31,205 nucleotides of DNA from CAYVBE01 sp964448935 (GCA_964448935.1 CAYVBE010000027.1:1-31205); one strand, 5' to 3'; counted from the stretch's first letter, positions 15,061-26,019 are shown. Made by a program: numbers and translations. Notes: generated by a model from the letters alone, not told the origin.

Positions 15061-17181
15061 ATGAGTTTCATCCACGCCGGACTGCTGTGGCTGGGCACGG
15101 GCGCCGTGCTGCCCGTCATCATCCACCTGCTGTCGCGGCAGCGGCCGAAGGTCGTCCCGTTCCCCGCCGTGCGTTTCGTGCGCCGCAGCCGGCAGCGCAG
15201 CGTGCGGCGGACCCGGCTGAAGCACCTGCTGCTGTTGCTGCTGCGCATGGCGCTGATCGTGCTGTTCGCTCTGCTGGTGGCGCGGCCGGTAATGGGGCCC
15301 GGCGCGGCGGCTGCGGGAGGCGACCTGGCCCGGACACCGGCCGTGGTGCTGATCGCCGACGATTCGATGAGCATGCGATGCCAGGTGGGCGATGCGAGCT
15401 GGTTCGACGAGGCCCGCAACCGGATGCTCGACCTCATCCAGCGCCTGCCGGACGGCGTGGCGGCCGGGTTGCTGCCCGCCTCCCGGCCGAGCGGCAAACT
15501 CACGCACCAGATCGAGGACCTGGCCGCGCGTGTTGGCGGGCTGCGCCCCACGCTGGGCGGCGCCACCTGCTGGCGCGCGCTGGAACAGGCGGGCGACCTG
15601 CTCCGGCCGCTGGCCGGCAGCACGCGGGACGTTTTCCTGTTTACGGACATGACGCGCGCCGCCTGGTCGGGTCTCGGGCGCCGCAGCGTGGACCTTGGGC
15701 AGGCCACCAGCCTCTACCTGGTGGACTGCGCGCAGAAACCGGTGCCCAACGGGGCCATCGTCGAGGTGCGGGACGAGGGCCAGCCCGCCCTCCGGGGCAG
15801 CACGCCGGGGTTGCGTGTTCGGGTGCTGGCATCGCGCGGCGACATCCAGCGGACCGTCCAGCTCGAGTTCGGCGGGCAGCCGGTGGCGCGCCGCGACGTG
15901 AGCCTCGGGGCCGGGCAGGAGACGGAACTCCGTTTCGATCTGCTTCTGGAAGAGGAAGGCCACCACAGCGGCCGCGTCCGGTTCGTCGGGCCCGACGGAT
16001 TGCCGGCGGACGACGAGCGCTTCTTCACCGTGGATGTCTCGCCCGGCGTCAACGTTCTCTGCGTCGAGGACGACCCCGAGCGGGGCGAAGAGTCGCCGAC
16101 CCACTTCCTGCGGCTGGCCCTCAACCCGTGGGCGGAGGAGGGGCGCAGCCCGTTCACCGTGGGCCGCGCCGCCTCGGCCGCGCTGGACGAGCTTTCCCTC
16201 GGTCCGACGGACGTGGTTGTGCTGGCCGGGGCCGGGGCAGTGTCGCCGGACGCCTGGCGGCGCCTTGGCGCGTATGTCTCCGCCGGGGGCGGTCTGCTGG
16301 TGTTCTGCGGGCCGGAGGCCGGCCGCGCTTACCGCGAGGACTACGCGGTGGGCGTACTCGGCGCTCAGGTGGGCGACCCCCTGGAGGCACAGTCGGACGA
16401 ACCGTTCGCACTCCGCAACGTCCGCCCCGGTCATCGTTTCATGCAGGTGCTTGAGGGGGCCGGCGTCGGGCTCAGCGGGGTTTACTTCACCCGAATACGA
16501 GACCTCTCGCCGACTTCCGGCGCCGAGGAGCTGATGAGCTTCGGCGAGGACCGGCCGGGGCTGCTGCTCAGCGAGCAGGGCGGGCGGGTGGCGGTCTTCG
16601 CCTCGACCGCGGACGACCGCTGGGGCCTCTTCGCGCGCACGCCCGCCTTTGTGCCGTTCTGCCAGGAGATCGTCCTCTACCTTGCGGGACGCTCGACCGG
16701 TGGCGCCGCGCGGTCCTACTCCGTCGGTGCCGGCGTGCCGATCACCTTCGAGCCCTCCGACTGGCCCACCATCGTGCGCGTCACCCCGCCGGGCGCCGAG
16801 ACGCCGGAGCAGCTCATGGCCGGCACCACGCCGGGGCGTGTCACCTACTGGGAGACCGGGGAGCCCGGATACTACCGCGTCGAGTTGGAGCGCCGCGATG
16901 AGACCTGGACCCGCGGCTTTGCCGTCAACCCGCCCGCCGCCGAGAGTCGTCTGGAGCGCGTGACCCTGGAGGAACTTAAGGAGTCCATCAACGCCGGCAC
17001 CATCGAGGTGCTGCAGGAGCCCGCAGACGCCGAGAAATCGGCGTCCGTCGGCGGAGGCATCAGCGAGCTGACCCCCTACCTGGCACTCGTGGCGATGGTA
17101 TTCCTTCTGGCCGAGTCCCTGCTGGCCAACCGCTTCTACCGCACCCCGCCGGAAGCCGCCCCCGGCGAGCCGCCCGCCTGA
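15061..17181 (+). CDS. BatA-type membrane protein with VWA domain
   Basis: A 706-residue inner-membrane protein. Residues 1-75 are the BatA N-terminal double-membrane module (helix 1 about 5-24; RRTRLKHLLLLLLRMALIVL forms helix 2 at about 50-73, with basic residues between). A VWA domain from about residue 94 carries an intact DxSxS (DDSMS, Asp100-Ser102-Ser104). A long region of beta-rich and GATase-like segments (DVVVLAGAGAVSPDAWRRL, GGGLLVFCGPEAG) faces the periplasm. A final helix at about 671-690 (PYLALVAMVFLLAESLLA) is followed by a short tail. It is paired with DUF58 as in aerotolerance-type (Bat) loci of planctomycete-like bacteria. The function in those organisms is not settled. No strong ribosome site precedes the ATG. 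Confidence 0.88.
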   Translation: MSFIHAGLLWLGTGAVLPVIIHLLSRQRPKVVPFPAVRFVRRSRQRSVRRTRLKHLLLLLLRMALIVLFALLVARPVMGPGAAAAGGDLARTPAVVLIADDSMSMRCQVGDASWFDEARNRMLDLIQRLPDGVAAGLLPASRPSGKLTHQIEDLAARVGGLRPTLGGATCWRALEQAGDLLRPLAGSTRDVFLFTDMTRAAWSGLGRRSVDLGQATSLYLVDCAQKPVPNGAIVEVRDEGQPALRGSTPGLRVRVLASRGDIQRTVQLEFGGQPVARRDVSLGAGQETELRFDLLLEEEGHHSGRVRFVGPDGLPADDERFFTVDVSPGVNVLCVEDDPERGEESPTHFLRLALNPWAEEGRSPFTVGRAASAALDELSLGPTDVVVLAGAGAVSPDAWRRLGAYVSAGGGLLVFCGPEAGRAYREDYAVGVLGAQVGDPLEAQSDEPFALRNVRPGHRFMQVLEGAGVGLSGVYFTRIRDLSPTSGAEELMSFGEDRPGLLLSEQGGRVAVFASTADDRWGLFARTPAFVPFCQEIVLYLAGRSTGGAARSYSVGAGVPITFEPSDWPTIVRVTPPGAETPEQLMAGTTPGRVTYWETGEPGYYRVELERRDETWTRGFAVNPPAAESRLERVTLEELKESINAGTIEVLQEPADAEKSASVGGGISELTPYLALVAMVFLLAESLLANRFYRTPPEAAPGEPPA

Positions 17182-17250
17182 CCGCGGAGCATCGCAGGTT
17201 GTGTCTTCCATGGCCGGGCAAGCGCCCGAATGCGTTCCGGTCCGCGCGTT

Positions 17251-18477
17251 TCAGTCGCCGCCGCGCAGCAACCCCTTTGCCGCGTCCGCCGCGCGAGTGC
17301 TCCAGTTCCCGACCACCCCGATCGCGTCCGCCGGGCAGACCTCCGCGCAGCAGTAGCAGCAGATGCACTTGCCGCGGTCAACCCGGTACCGGTCTGCCTC
17401 TTCGTCGAAACTGATGGCGTGGCTGGGGCAGTTCAGGGCGCATTCGCCGCACCGGACGCACGCTTCGGGGTTTATGGCCGCGTAGCGCGTGTAAAACAGG
17501 CTCATGCCCGCCCGCACCAGCCAGCGCGGCACCAGTCGCGTCATGGCGCCGGCGGCGTAGATGGGCGGCTTCGCGAAATCCTGCGCCCCGAAGGACCCCC
17601 CCGCAACGCCGTGCACCTCCATGTGCCGCCGGTGCACAACGCCCAGTCCGCGCTCTGCGCAGCCAGCCAGCAACGGCACGCGCAAGGGGTCGAAGCCCAT
17701 GGCCCGCGCGCAGAAGCTGTCCAGCGCCACGGGATCGGCCGCCGCCGCGATCATGCCCACCTCCCTGAGCGACCCGTTGCTCGGCCCGCGCCCCTCCATG
17801 CCCACGATGCCGTCCACGAACGCCGCTGTGGGCGGCAGAGCGGCGTAGAGGTCGCACAGCAGGGCGGCGAAATCCACCGCGTGCGGCGCCAGCACGTGGG
17901 CGTTCTTCTTGGCCGTGCCGGGCACCAGGCCCAGGTAATTCTTCACCGGGCCGGTCACGCAGGTCAGCATGTGGGTCTTCAGCTTGGCCACCGAGACGAT
18001 CAGATCGAACTGGTCCAGATTCCGGGGCAGGGGGATGTCGCGGTAGATGCGGGCTTGCTGGAAATGTAGCGTGTGACGGGGCTGGGCGTCCACGTTGTAG
18101 ATCGCGGCCCCCGTCTGCTCGGCGACGGCCACCATGCCGGACCGTTCCAGCGCCCCCGCCGTAGCATTGGGAGAGAACGAGCCGCAGGAATCCCCGATCG
18201 AGACTTCGCAGCCGAAATCCGCCTGCAGAATCTCCGTCAGCCTTGTGACCACGGCCGGGTGCGTGTTGACGTGCCGCTCCGGCCCGCGCGTGCTCGAAAG
18301 CAGGTTGGGTTTCAGCAGCACCCGGTCCGCCTCGGCCAGTGCCGCACGCAGGTCCGGCAATTCCGCGAGGCAGCTTTCCATAGCCGCACGAACCGCGCGG
18401 AGATCGTAGTCGCCGCACCGCGCCGCAGCTACGTGCGCATTCGGTTTTTTCTGTTCGGAAACTTCTCGCTCTCTCAC
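17251..18477 (-). CDS. DUF362 domain protein with C-terminal 2x[4Fe-4S] ferredoxin domain
   Basis: A 408-residue iron-sulfur protein. The DUF362 body (residues about 15-310) contains DRVLLKPNLLSS, DSCGSFSP, DLIVSVAKLKTHMLTCVTG (in part: SVAKLKTHMLTCVTGPVKN) and NYLGLVPGTAKKN. The C-terminal part has two cluster motifs: CVRCGECALNCP and CICCYCCAEVCP, the second with extra cysteines. The start is GTG 18477 with GGAG 5 nt upstream. DUF362 proteins are thought to be electron-transfer or redox-linked enzymes; no substrate can be named. It stands alone on the minus strand, convergent with the BatA-type gene (69 bp between stops) and divergent from secA. Confidence 0.9.
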   Translation of the reverse strand: MREREVSEQKKPNAHVAAARCGDYDLRAVRAAMESCLAELPDLRAALAEADRVLLKPNLLSSTRGPERHVNTHPAVVTRLTEILQADFGCEVSIGDSCGSFSPNATAGALERSGMVAVAEQTGAAIYNVDAQPRHTLHFQQARIYRDIPLPRNLDQFDLIVSVAKLKTHMLTCVTGPVKNYLGLVPGTAKKNAHVLAPHAVDFAALLCDLYAALPPTAAFVDGIVGMEGRGPSNGSLREVGMIAAAADPVALDSFCARAMGFDPLRVPLLAGCAERGLGVVHRRHMEVHGVAGGSFGAQDFAKPPIYAAGAMTRLVPRWLVRAGMSLFYTRYAAINPEACVRCGECALNCPSHAISFDEEADRYRVDRGKCICCYCCAEVCPADAIGVVGNWSTRAADAAKGLLRGGD

Positions 18478-18825
18478 TCCATCTCCGCTCTATTGCTCAA
18501 AGATCCCCATTTTAGCACGAAACATACCTATCCGCAGATTCAGGTCACCGGGAGGAAACGACCGCAGCCGGGGGCGGCTGCGCTACACACCAATCGTGCA
18601 CGGTTCACGGACTGTGTTTAACTCAGGCACCTGCCCGAGGACCGGCGGACAGGCCTCGCCTGAGGGCCACAGAGTCCACAACCTCCACAAAGTCCATAGA
18701 ACCGTGCGGTCGCCAGGGGAGGATTGCTGGCTGCCCCGGTGCTGACGGAAGCCTCTAAATAATGGACATCTGCGGCCTTATGTCCTATAATAATGATGAC
18801 TCGACTTTAGCGCCAAAAAGAGCCA
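18478..18825. other. 348-bp intergenic region between DUF362 gene and secA
   Basis: No coding sequence is recognised. It holds a perfect 8-bp hairpin CGCAGCCG-GGGG-CGGCTGCG (18563-18582). A larger imperfect dyad follows: CTCAGGC (18622-18628) with GCCTGAG (18658-18664), plus inner CCTG/CAGG (18630-18633 with 18650-18653). The secA promoter is at the right end. Neither hairpin has a T-run, so neither is a classic terminator. Confidence 0.6.
18763..18791 (+). promoter_or_regulatory. Predicted strong sigma-70 promoter for secA
   Basis: TGGACA (18763-18768), a 17-nt spacer and a perfect TATAAT (18786-18791) lie 35 bp before the secA ATG, leaving a short leader of about 28 nt. It is the closest match to the consensus in the window. 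Confidence 0.7.
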
Positions 18826-21477
<2,652 letters not shown>

Positions 21478-21639
21478 GGAGGCCCGACGTTGCGGCGGCC
21501 TGGCGTCTTGCACCAATGCAACCCGTGACAAGGACGTGCCGCCGGCTATGTTGTCCTCGATATGGGTGTGGTGTATACCGCAGGCGCCCTCGTCTGCGGC
21601 CGTTCCCGGCTTTTCTGTGGCGTTGGTTACCTCCGATTA

Positions 21640-21668
21640 TTGCAAAACCGGGCGGATTCTTCAATAAT
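21640..21668 (+). promoter_or_regulatory. Predicted promoter for proC
   Basis: TTGCAA (21640-21645), a 17-nt spacer and AATAAT (21663-21668), about 45 bp before the proC ATG. The rest of the 235-bp secA-proC spacer shows nothing else recognisable. Confidence 0.5.
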
Positions 21669-21712
21669 GACGGTCGGACAGGTTGCTCAACGGGCGAACG
21701 GGAGGACATACC

Positions 21713-22522
21713 ATGATCGAGCGTAAGCTGGGGTTCATCGGGGCCGGGCTGATGGCCGAGGCGCTGCTCAACGGCGTGCTGGAGGCGGGGGCGGCGCAGG
21801 AGGGCAGACTGTTCGTCGCCGACCCCGACCCGGAACGGCGGGATTTGTTCGCCCGGCGGATCGGCGAGAACGTGTTCGCCCGGAACCTGGAGTTGGCGCG
21901 TCGGTGCGACGTGGTCGTGCTGTCGGTCAAGCCCCACGTGGTGCCGGCCGTGGCCGAGGAGGTGCGCGACGAGATGGGACCGGGGACGCTGATCGTCTCC
22001 ATCGCGGCCGGGGTCACGCTGAGTGCGCTGGAGGGGTTGTTCGGCACGGACCGCGTCATCCGCGTCATGCCCAACACGCCGGCCCTGGTCGGTGCCGGGG
22101 CGGCGGCCTACTGCGCGGGCGAGGGCGCTACGCCGGCGGATGCGGACCTGGCGGCGGAGGTGCTGGGCGCCGTAGGGCTTTGCGTGCGCGTGGAGGAGAA
22201 ACACATGGACGCGGTGACCGGCCTGAGCGGCAGCGGCCCGGCTTACATCTACATGGCTATCGAGGCCCTGAGCGACGGCGGCGTGCGCATGGGCCTGCCC
22301 CGACGGGAGGCGACACGCCTGGCGGCGCAGACGGTGCTGGGCGCGGCGAAGATGGTCCTGGAGACCGAACGCCATCCCGGCGAGCTGAAAGACCAGGTGA
22401 CCACGCCGGGCGGCACCACCATCGAGGCGGTGCGCGTGCTGGAGAAGGCCGGATTGCGCCGGGCCTTCATAGACGCCGTGGCCGCCGCGACCGAGAAGTC
22501 GCGGGCTCTCGGCGAGGATTAG
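21713..22522 (+). CDS. proC: Pyrroline-5-carboxylate reductase
   Basis: Last step of proline synthesis: NAD(P)H reduction of pyrroline-5-carboxylate, in the cytosol. 269 residues, the usual length. LGFIGAGLMAEALLNGVL is the dinucleotide loop. VVLSVKPHVVPAV, SIAAGVTLSALE and VIRVMPNTPALVGAGAAAY follow. The C-terminal signature GLSGSGPAYIYMAIEALSDGG leads into LKDQVTTPGGTTIEAV. ATG 21713 was chosen because GGAGG stands 7 nt upstream; an in-frame TTG at 21683 is not needed. Its TAG stop overlaps the TAA stop of convergent ispF by 3 bases. Confidence 0.97.
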   Translation: MIERKLGFIGAGLMAEALLNGVLEAGAAQEGRLFVADPDPERRDLFARRIGENVFARNLELARRCDVVVLSVKPHVVPAVAEEVRDEMGPGTLIVSIAAGVTLSALEGLFGTDRVIRVMPNTPALVGAGAAAYCAGEGATPADADLAAEVLGAVGLCVRVEEKHMDAVTGLSGSGPAYIYMAIEALSDGGVRMGLPRREATRLAAQTVLGAAKMVLETERHPGELKDQVTTPGGTTIEAVRVLEKAGLRRAFIDAVAAATEKSRALGED

Positions 22523-22998
22523 CTGACCTGTTCGAGCAGCACTATGGCCTGGACTTCCAGGGCCTCGCCGCGTCCGATCGGGCCCACGCCCTCGTGGGTG
22601 CGCGCCTTTATGCTCACGCGGTCTTCGGCGATGTCCAGCACTTCGGCCAGGCGCCGTCGGAGTGCCTGCTTGCGTGCGCCCAGACGTGGCCGCTGGGTGA
22701 TAATGTTGATGTCCACGTTGACCGGGACCAGGCGCCGCCCCTCGCGGGCCAGGCGGAGTGCTTCGGCCAGGATGACGGCGCTGTCGGCGTCCTCCCACCG
22801 GTCGTCGGTGTCGGGAAAGTGCTCGCCGATGTCGCCCAGGGCTGCCGCGCCCAGCACGGCGTCGGCCACGGCGTGGAAGAGCGCGTCCCCGTCGCTGTGG
22901 CCGATCAGCCGCGGCTCGGAAGGGAAGGTGGTCCCACCGAGGACAAGCGGCGGTTCCGATCCGAACTTGTGGATATCGTAACCGACCCCGACGCGCAT
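22519..22998 (-). CDS. ispF: 2-C-methyl-D-erythritol 2,4-cyclodiphosphate synthase
   Basis: A zinc enzyme of the MEP isoprenoid pathway; it cyclises CDP-ME-2-phosphate. 159 residues, the normal length. Seen: RVGVGYDIHKF with the Asp and His zinc ligands, IGHSDGDALFHAVADAVLGAAALGDIGEHFPDTD (in part: IGHSDGDALFHAVADAVLG; the first His is a ligand), and KARTHEGVGPIGRGEALEVQA near the end. The start was set at ATG 22998 with GGAG 6 nt upstream; codons further upstream (to 23118) lack family similarity. No ispD is fused or adjacent. It is divergent from the sigma-factor gene and convergent with proC. Confidence 0.96.
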   Translation of the reverse strand: MRVGVGYDIHKFGSEPPLVLGGTTFPSEPRLIGHSDGDALFHAVADAVLGAAALGDIGEHFPDTDDRWEDADSAVILAEALRLAREGRRLVPVNVDINIITQRPRLGARKQALRRRLAEVLDIAEDRVSIKARTHEGVGPIGRGEALEVQAIVLLEQVS

Positions 22999-23030
22999 CT
23001 GGATCTCCGAAGTTCGAGGATGTCGCCGAT

Positions 23031-23060
23031 AGTCTACCAGAAAGCGCGCCGGTTTGTCAG
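23031..23060 (-). promoter_or_regulatory. Predicted promoter for ispF
   Basis: Minus strand CTGACA (23055-23060), an 18-nt spacer, then TAGACT (23031-23036), about 32 bp before the ispF ATG. Confidence 0.4.
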
Positions 23061-23074
23061 CGTTTACGCCACCT

Positions 23075-23105
23075 TTGACACAATGCCGGTGCGGAGCGAT
23101 AGAAT
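23075..23105 (+). promoter_or_regulatory. Possible promoter for the sigma/anti-sigma genes
   Basis: A perfect TTGACA (23075-23080) and TAGAAT (23100-23105), but with a long 19-nt spacer. It lies 37 bp upstream of the preferred GTG start. The spacing makes it weaker or in need of an activator, if real. An autoregulated ECF-type promoter cannot be recognised by eye. Confidence 0.35.
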
Positions 23106-23141
23106 AGGACGTGAGCATTGCCTATGCCGAGAGGAGCGGGA

Positions 23142-23696
23142 GTGACCGAGTCGAGTCCCACAGAGGAGAAACCCAGCGACGAAGAGCTCTGGGACGCCTT
23201 CGTCGGCGGAGACGATGCGGCTTTGCGGGTTCTGATGGGCCACTACCGCGACGAGTTGTTCTGGTACCTGCTGCTGAGCACGGGCAACCAGCAAAAGGCG
23301 GCGCAGCACCTGGTGGAGGTCTGGGAGGTCGTAGCGCGGCACAGGGGCGCGTGGGAGGGGTTCGATTCGTTCCGATCGTGGCTTTACGCCGTGGCAACGC
23401 AGAATTCGGTTCCCGCCACCCACCCCGAGCCGATGGGTCTGAGCGACCTGATCGGCGACCTGAAGCGCCACGCACCGTCATCCGGGACCGGTGAGGTGTT
23501 CTTCCGGGTGGCCGATATGCGCCGCCCGTTCCGGCAGCCGTTCTTGCTGACCACGGTGGGTGGGTTGTCGCTTGCCGAGACCGCGAAGGCGTGCAATTTC
23601 AGCCGGAAGCGCACCATTGCGTGCCTGGAGAAGGCATACCGTGTGATGGCAGGCTCTCCTACCTTCCCGGCCACGGAGGGGTGCGATGAACTGTAG
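23142..23696 (+). CDS. RNA polymerase sigma factor, ECF-like
   Basis: A 184-residue sigma-70-family protein with regions 2 and 4 only. Region 2 covers about residues 13-90 (DEELWDAFVGGDDAALRVLM, FWYLLLSTGNQQKAAQHLVEVWEVV, FDSFRSWLYAVATQNS). Region 4 is a helix-turn-helix near the end (FLLTTVGGLSLAETAKACNF, RKRTIACLEKAYRVM). The fit to the family is looser than usual: the linker is long and region 2.4 lacks the typical basic helix. The start is GTG 23142 with GGAG 5 nt upstream; TTG 23118 and ATG 23124 are alternatives. Its stop overlaps the next gene's ATG by 11 bp, a translationally coupled sigma/anti-sigma pair. The targets are unknown; the envelope genes downstream are candidates. Confidence 0.8.
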   Translation: MTESSPTEEKPSDEELWDAFVGGDDAALRVLMGHYRDELFWYLLLSTGNQQKAAQHLVEVWEVVARHRGAWEGFDSFRSWLYAVATQNSVPATHPEPMGLSDLIGDLKRHAPSSGTGEVFFRVADMRRPFRQPFLLTTVGGLSLAETAKACNFSRKRTIACLEKAYRVMAGSPTFPATEGCDEL

Positions 23697-25959
23697 GGCC
23701 GCCCGGCGTGCGATGGTGGCGCGCTTGTCCGATCCCGCCATCCACGACGACGAGCTGGACGTGCACCTGAGGACCTGCGCGCGTTGCCGCGAGCGGCTGG
23801 CGCAGTTCCGCGCGGTGCGCCGGGGAATGCGCGGACTACAGGGGGTCTCCGTCCCGGAATCCGTAATCGAGAAGCTGGACAGGCGGGTGGAGGAAGCGCT
23901 GGAAGCGGGACCGGATCGCGATCTGGTGCCCGCCAGCCCCGATCCGGAGAGTTCTCTGCTGTTCCGAGCCCTGGTGTTTGTGGGTGTGATGCTTCTGGTG
24001 GGCGGCGTAATGGCGGGTGCGCTTGCCCTGCTGCCACGGGTGGGCGAGCCGGTTGAGCCGGTGGCCGACCTGATGGGGGTGGTGGGTGACGTGCGGTTCC
24101 AGATCGGCGAGGACAGGAACTGGCAGCGCCTGGAAGGCGGGCGGCCGCTCTGGCCCGGCACAACCGTGCGAACCGCGCCCGACGCGCTGGCGCGCGTGCG
24201 CACGGGCGGCGCGCAATGGCGCCTCGACTCGGGTTCGGCGCTCGGCTTCGGCGAACCCGGCCTGGTCGAGCCCGTGTTCGGGCGTGTTTACGTGGACTGC
24301 GACCGGCCGCCGGGGGAGCCCTTGCGGCTGCTGAGCCGGCAGGGGACCGTCGAGTGCATCCGGGGGCGGCTCGTCCTAAACCCCACACCCAACCGGCTGC
24401 GCGTGGCCTGCGTGGCCGGCGAGGCGCGGTTGGTCACGGGGGAGGAGTCGCGGGTCCTGGAGGCCGGCCGATGCGCCATGCTCAGGGAGGGCTCCGTCTG
24501 GGGGCCGGTCCGTCCGGCATACGTTCCCGAGGCGATTCAGTGGCTGCGTAAGTTCCCGGATGCCGAGGGGCGGCGGCTGACGGCGCGTCAACTCGCGTCG
24601 GTTCGCCTGAGCCCACCGTCGGGCGCGCTGCCGCCCTCCGTCGAGGTCGCGGACCTCGATCTCGAACTCACCGTGCGCGGTTCGCTGGCGGTGGTCTTTC
24701 TGCGGGGCACTCTCCGAAACTCGGGCGAGACGGATTGGGAAGGAGAACTCGCTGCGGGGGACCTGATCCTGCCGGCGCCGCTGGCGGAAGTGGCGGCCCC
24801 GGTCAGTGTGCCCGCGGGCGGGACGGCCGAGTTCCACGCAGGCGCGGTCTGTGCGCTTCACTATCGGGAGGGCCGGGGCGCGCTCGGGATCAACCCCAGG
24901 TGCTGGACCGACGTGGTGCGGCGCGCAACCGTGCGGGTGGACGCCTCCGTTCCGGGCGGGTTCAGGACGGCGGTCTGTCCCCTGCAGGGGCTGTCTGCGC
25001 GCGGGGAGGAGCAGGTGTCATGGGAGTACTTGGAGACGGGCCCGGCGGCGGCCGAACCGATGGTGTTCGAGTTCCAGCCGGCGAGGGCGCACGGGGTGGA
25101 CGTTCTCGCTGCGGACGATGCCTTGCTGATCGGCTGGAGGCCGCCGCGCAGGAAGCACGATTGGCTCAGCGGTGACACACGGCTGCTGGTGGCGTTGGAT
25201 GCGACGGCGGACTTCGGCCCCGGCGGGCGGTGTCACGCGCAGGAGGTGATGGAGAAGGTCCTGGGCGCGCTGCCGATGGGCTGCCGGACGGCGCTGGCGG
25301 CCTACGACGGCTCCCTGAAGGTGGAGCGCAGCCCGATGTCGCGCCACACCCCGCCCCGCGTGGAGGCGATGCTGGCCGGAATATGGCGGCTGGAGGCCGA
25401 CCCGCAGGCAAACCAGGGCGGGTTCGCGGAGACCGCTCTGAAACTGGCCGGACTTGCGGAAAGCGGACGGATGTTGCTCTACGTGACCGGGCGCGGCGCA
25501 CCCTCGGAACTGGAGCGGGACGCGGTGCGTGGCGCCATCGAGGGCGGCGTGCGCGTTCTGGTGCTGCAGGTAGGGGCGCCGGCGGCCGACCCCGCGTGGC
25601 GGCAGGTTTGCGCCGCGACGGGTGGGGCGGCCATGGCCGTCCCTGCGGGCATGGTCCCGGGGCTGGCGGCGGGCGACTTCCTGGCGGCGCTTTCACGGCC
25701 GCCTATGGGGGAACTGGTCCTCGACCTGCCCGCCGAGGAGTATCGGGTGGCGCCCGCCTCGGGCCGGTTTGCCCTGCAGCCCGTGGTGGCTCTGGCGTGG
25801 CCGCTGCCGAAGGGCGCATTTGCAGGCAGCTTCCGCGCCACGACCGGCGGACGAGTGCTGGAGCAGGATTTCGCTTTTGAGGCCCCTCCACCGGCGCTGA
25901 CCGGACCGATGGCGCGTCGTCTTGTGGAGCGCCTGCGCGCCGGCCTGGCGCGTATGTGA
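23686..25959 (+). CDS. Membrane anti-sigma-like protein: zinc finger, FecR-like, VIT/VWA-like domains
   Basis: 757 residues. The cytoplasmic N-terminus is an anti-sigma zinc finger (Cys3, His27, Cys31, Cys34; HLRTCARC). One membrane helix lies at about 92-117 (LLFRALVFVGVMLLVGGVMA). Outside follow a FecR-like beta domain (about 125-275: GVVGDVRFQIGEDRNWQRL, WPGTTVRTAPDALARVR, RVACVAGEARLVTG), a VIT-like region (about 318-430) and a VWA-like region (about 498-665: TRLLVALDATADFGPGG, MGCRTALAAYDGSLKVER, GRMLLYVTGRGAPSELE). The MIDAS reads D-A-T-A-D, not DxSxS, so metal binding is doubtful. It overlaps the sigma gene by 11 bp and presumably holds that sigma factor at the membrane until a periplasmic signal arrives. 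The role is inferred from the domains; the VIT and VWA calls are less certain than the zinc finger and helix. Confidence 0.78.
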   Translation: MNCRAARRAMVARLSDPAIHDDELDVHLRTCARCRERLAQFRAVRRGMRGLQGVSVPESVIEKLDRRVEEALEAGPDRDLVPASPDPESSLLFRALVFVGVMLLVGGVMAGALALLPRVGEPVEPVADLMGVVGDVRFQIGEDRNWQRLEGGRPLWPGTTVRTAPDALARVRTGGAQWRLDSGSALGFGEPGLVEPVFGRVYVDCDRPPGEPLRLLSRQGTVECIRGRLVLNPTPNRLRVACVAGEARLVTGEESRVLEAGRCAMLREGSVWGPVRPAYVPEAIQWLRKFPDAEGRRLTARQLASVRLSPPSGALPPSVEVADLDLELTVRGSLAVVFLRGTLRNSGETDWEGELAAGDLILPAPLAEVAAPVSVPAGGTAEFHAGAVCALHYREGRGALGINPRCWTDVVRRATVRVDASVPGGFRTAVCPLQGLSARGEEQVSWEYLETGPAAAEPMVFEFQPARAHGVDVLAADDALLIGWRPPRRKHDWLSGDTRLLVALDATADFGPGGRCHAQEVMEKVLGALPMGCRTALAAYDGSLKVERSPMSRHTPPRVEAMLAGIWRLEADPQANQGGFAETALKLAGLAESGRMLLYVTGRGAPSELERDAVRGAIEGGVRVLVLQVGAPAADPAWRQVCAATGGAAMAVPAGMVPGLAAGDFLAALSRPPMGELVLDLPAEEYRVAPASGRFALQPVVALAWPLPKGAFAGSFRATTGGRVLEQDFAFEAPPPALTGPMARRLVERLRAGLARM

Positions 25960-25984
25960 CAGGGCGGCTCCCGTGTGATAGAAT
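25956..25984 (+). promoter_or_regulatory. Predicted promoter for the BamD-like gene and lptE
   Basis: GTGACA (25956-25961) overlaps the end of the preceding gene. After 17 nt comes TAGAAT (25979-25984), 35 bp before the ATG at 26020. The -10 lies inside the palindrome at 25974-25988. Confidence 0.55.
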
Positions 25985-25988
25985 CACA
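25974..25988. promoter_or_regulatory. 15-bp palindrome covering the -10: candidate operator
   Basis: TGTGAT-AGA-ATCACA is a perfect inverted repeat with 6-bp arms. It resembles a CRP-type site but has a 5-nt instead of 6-nt centre between TGTGA and TCACA. Its overlap with the -10 would suit a repressor. It could also be chance. Confidence 0.35.
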
Positions 25989-26019
25989 GCGTCAGATTCT
26001 CCTGCCTGGAGTTACACCG

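Noticed and set aside
14971..17211. Long minus-strand open frame opposite the BatA-type gene
   Set aside because: Composition rich in Arg, Gly, Ala, His and Gln with no domains; the plus strand has signal, membrane and VWA features.
18622..18664. Rho-independent terminator
   Set aside because: The dyad has no following T-run on either strand and is not directly behind a gene end.
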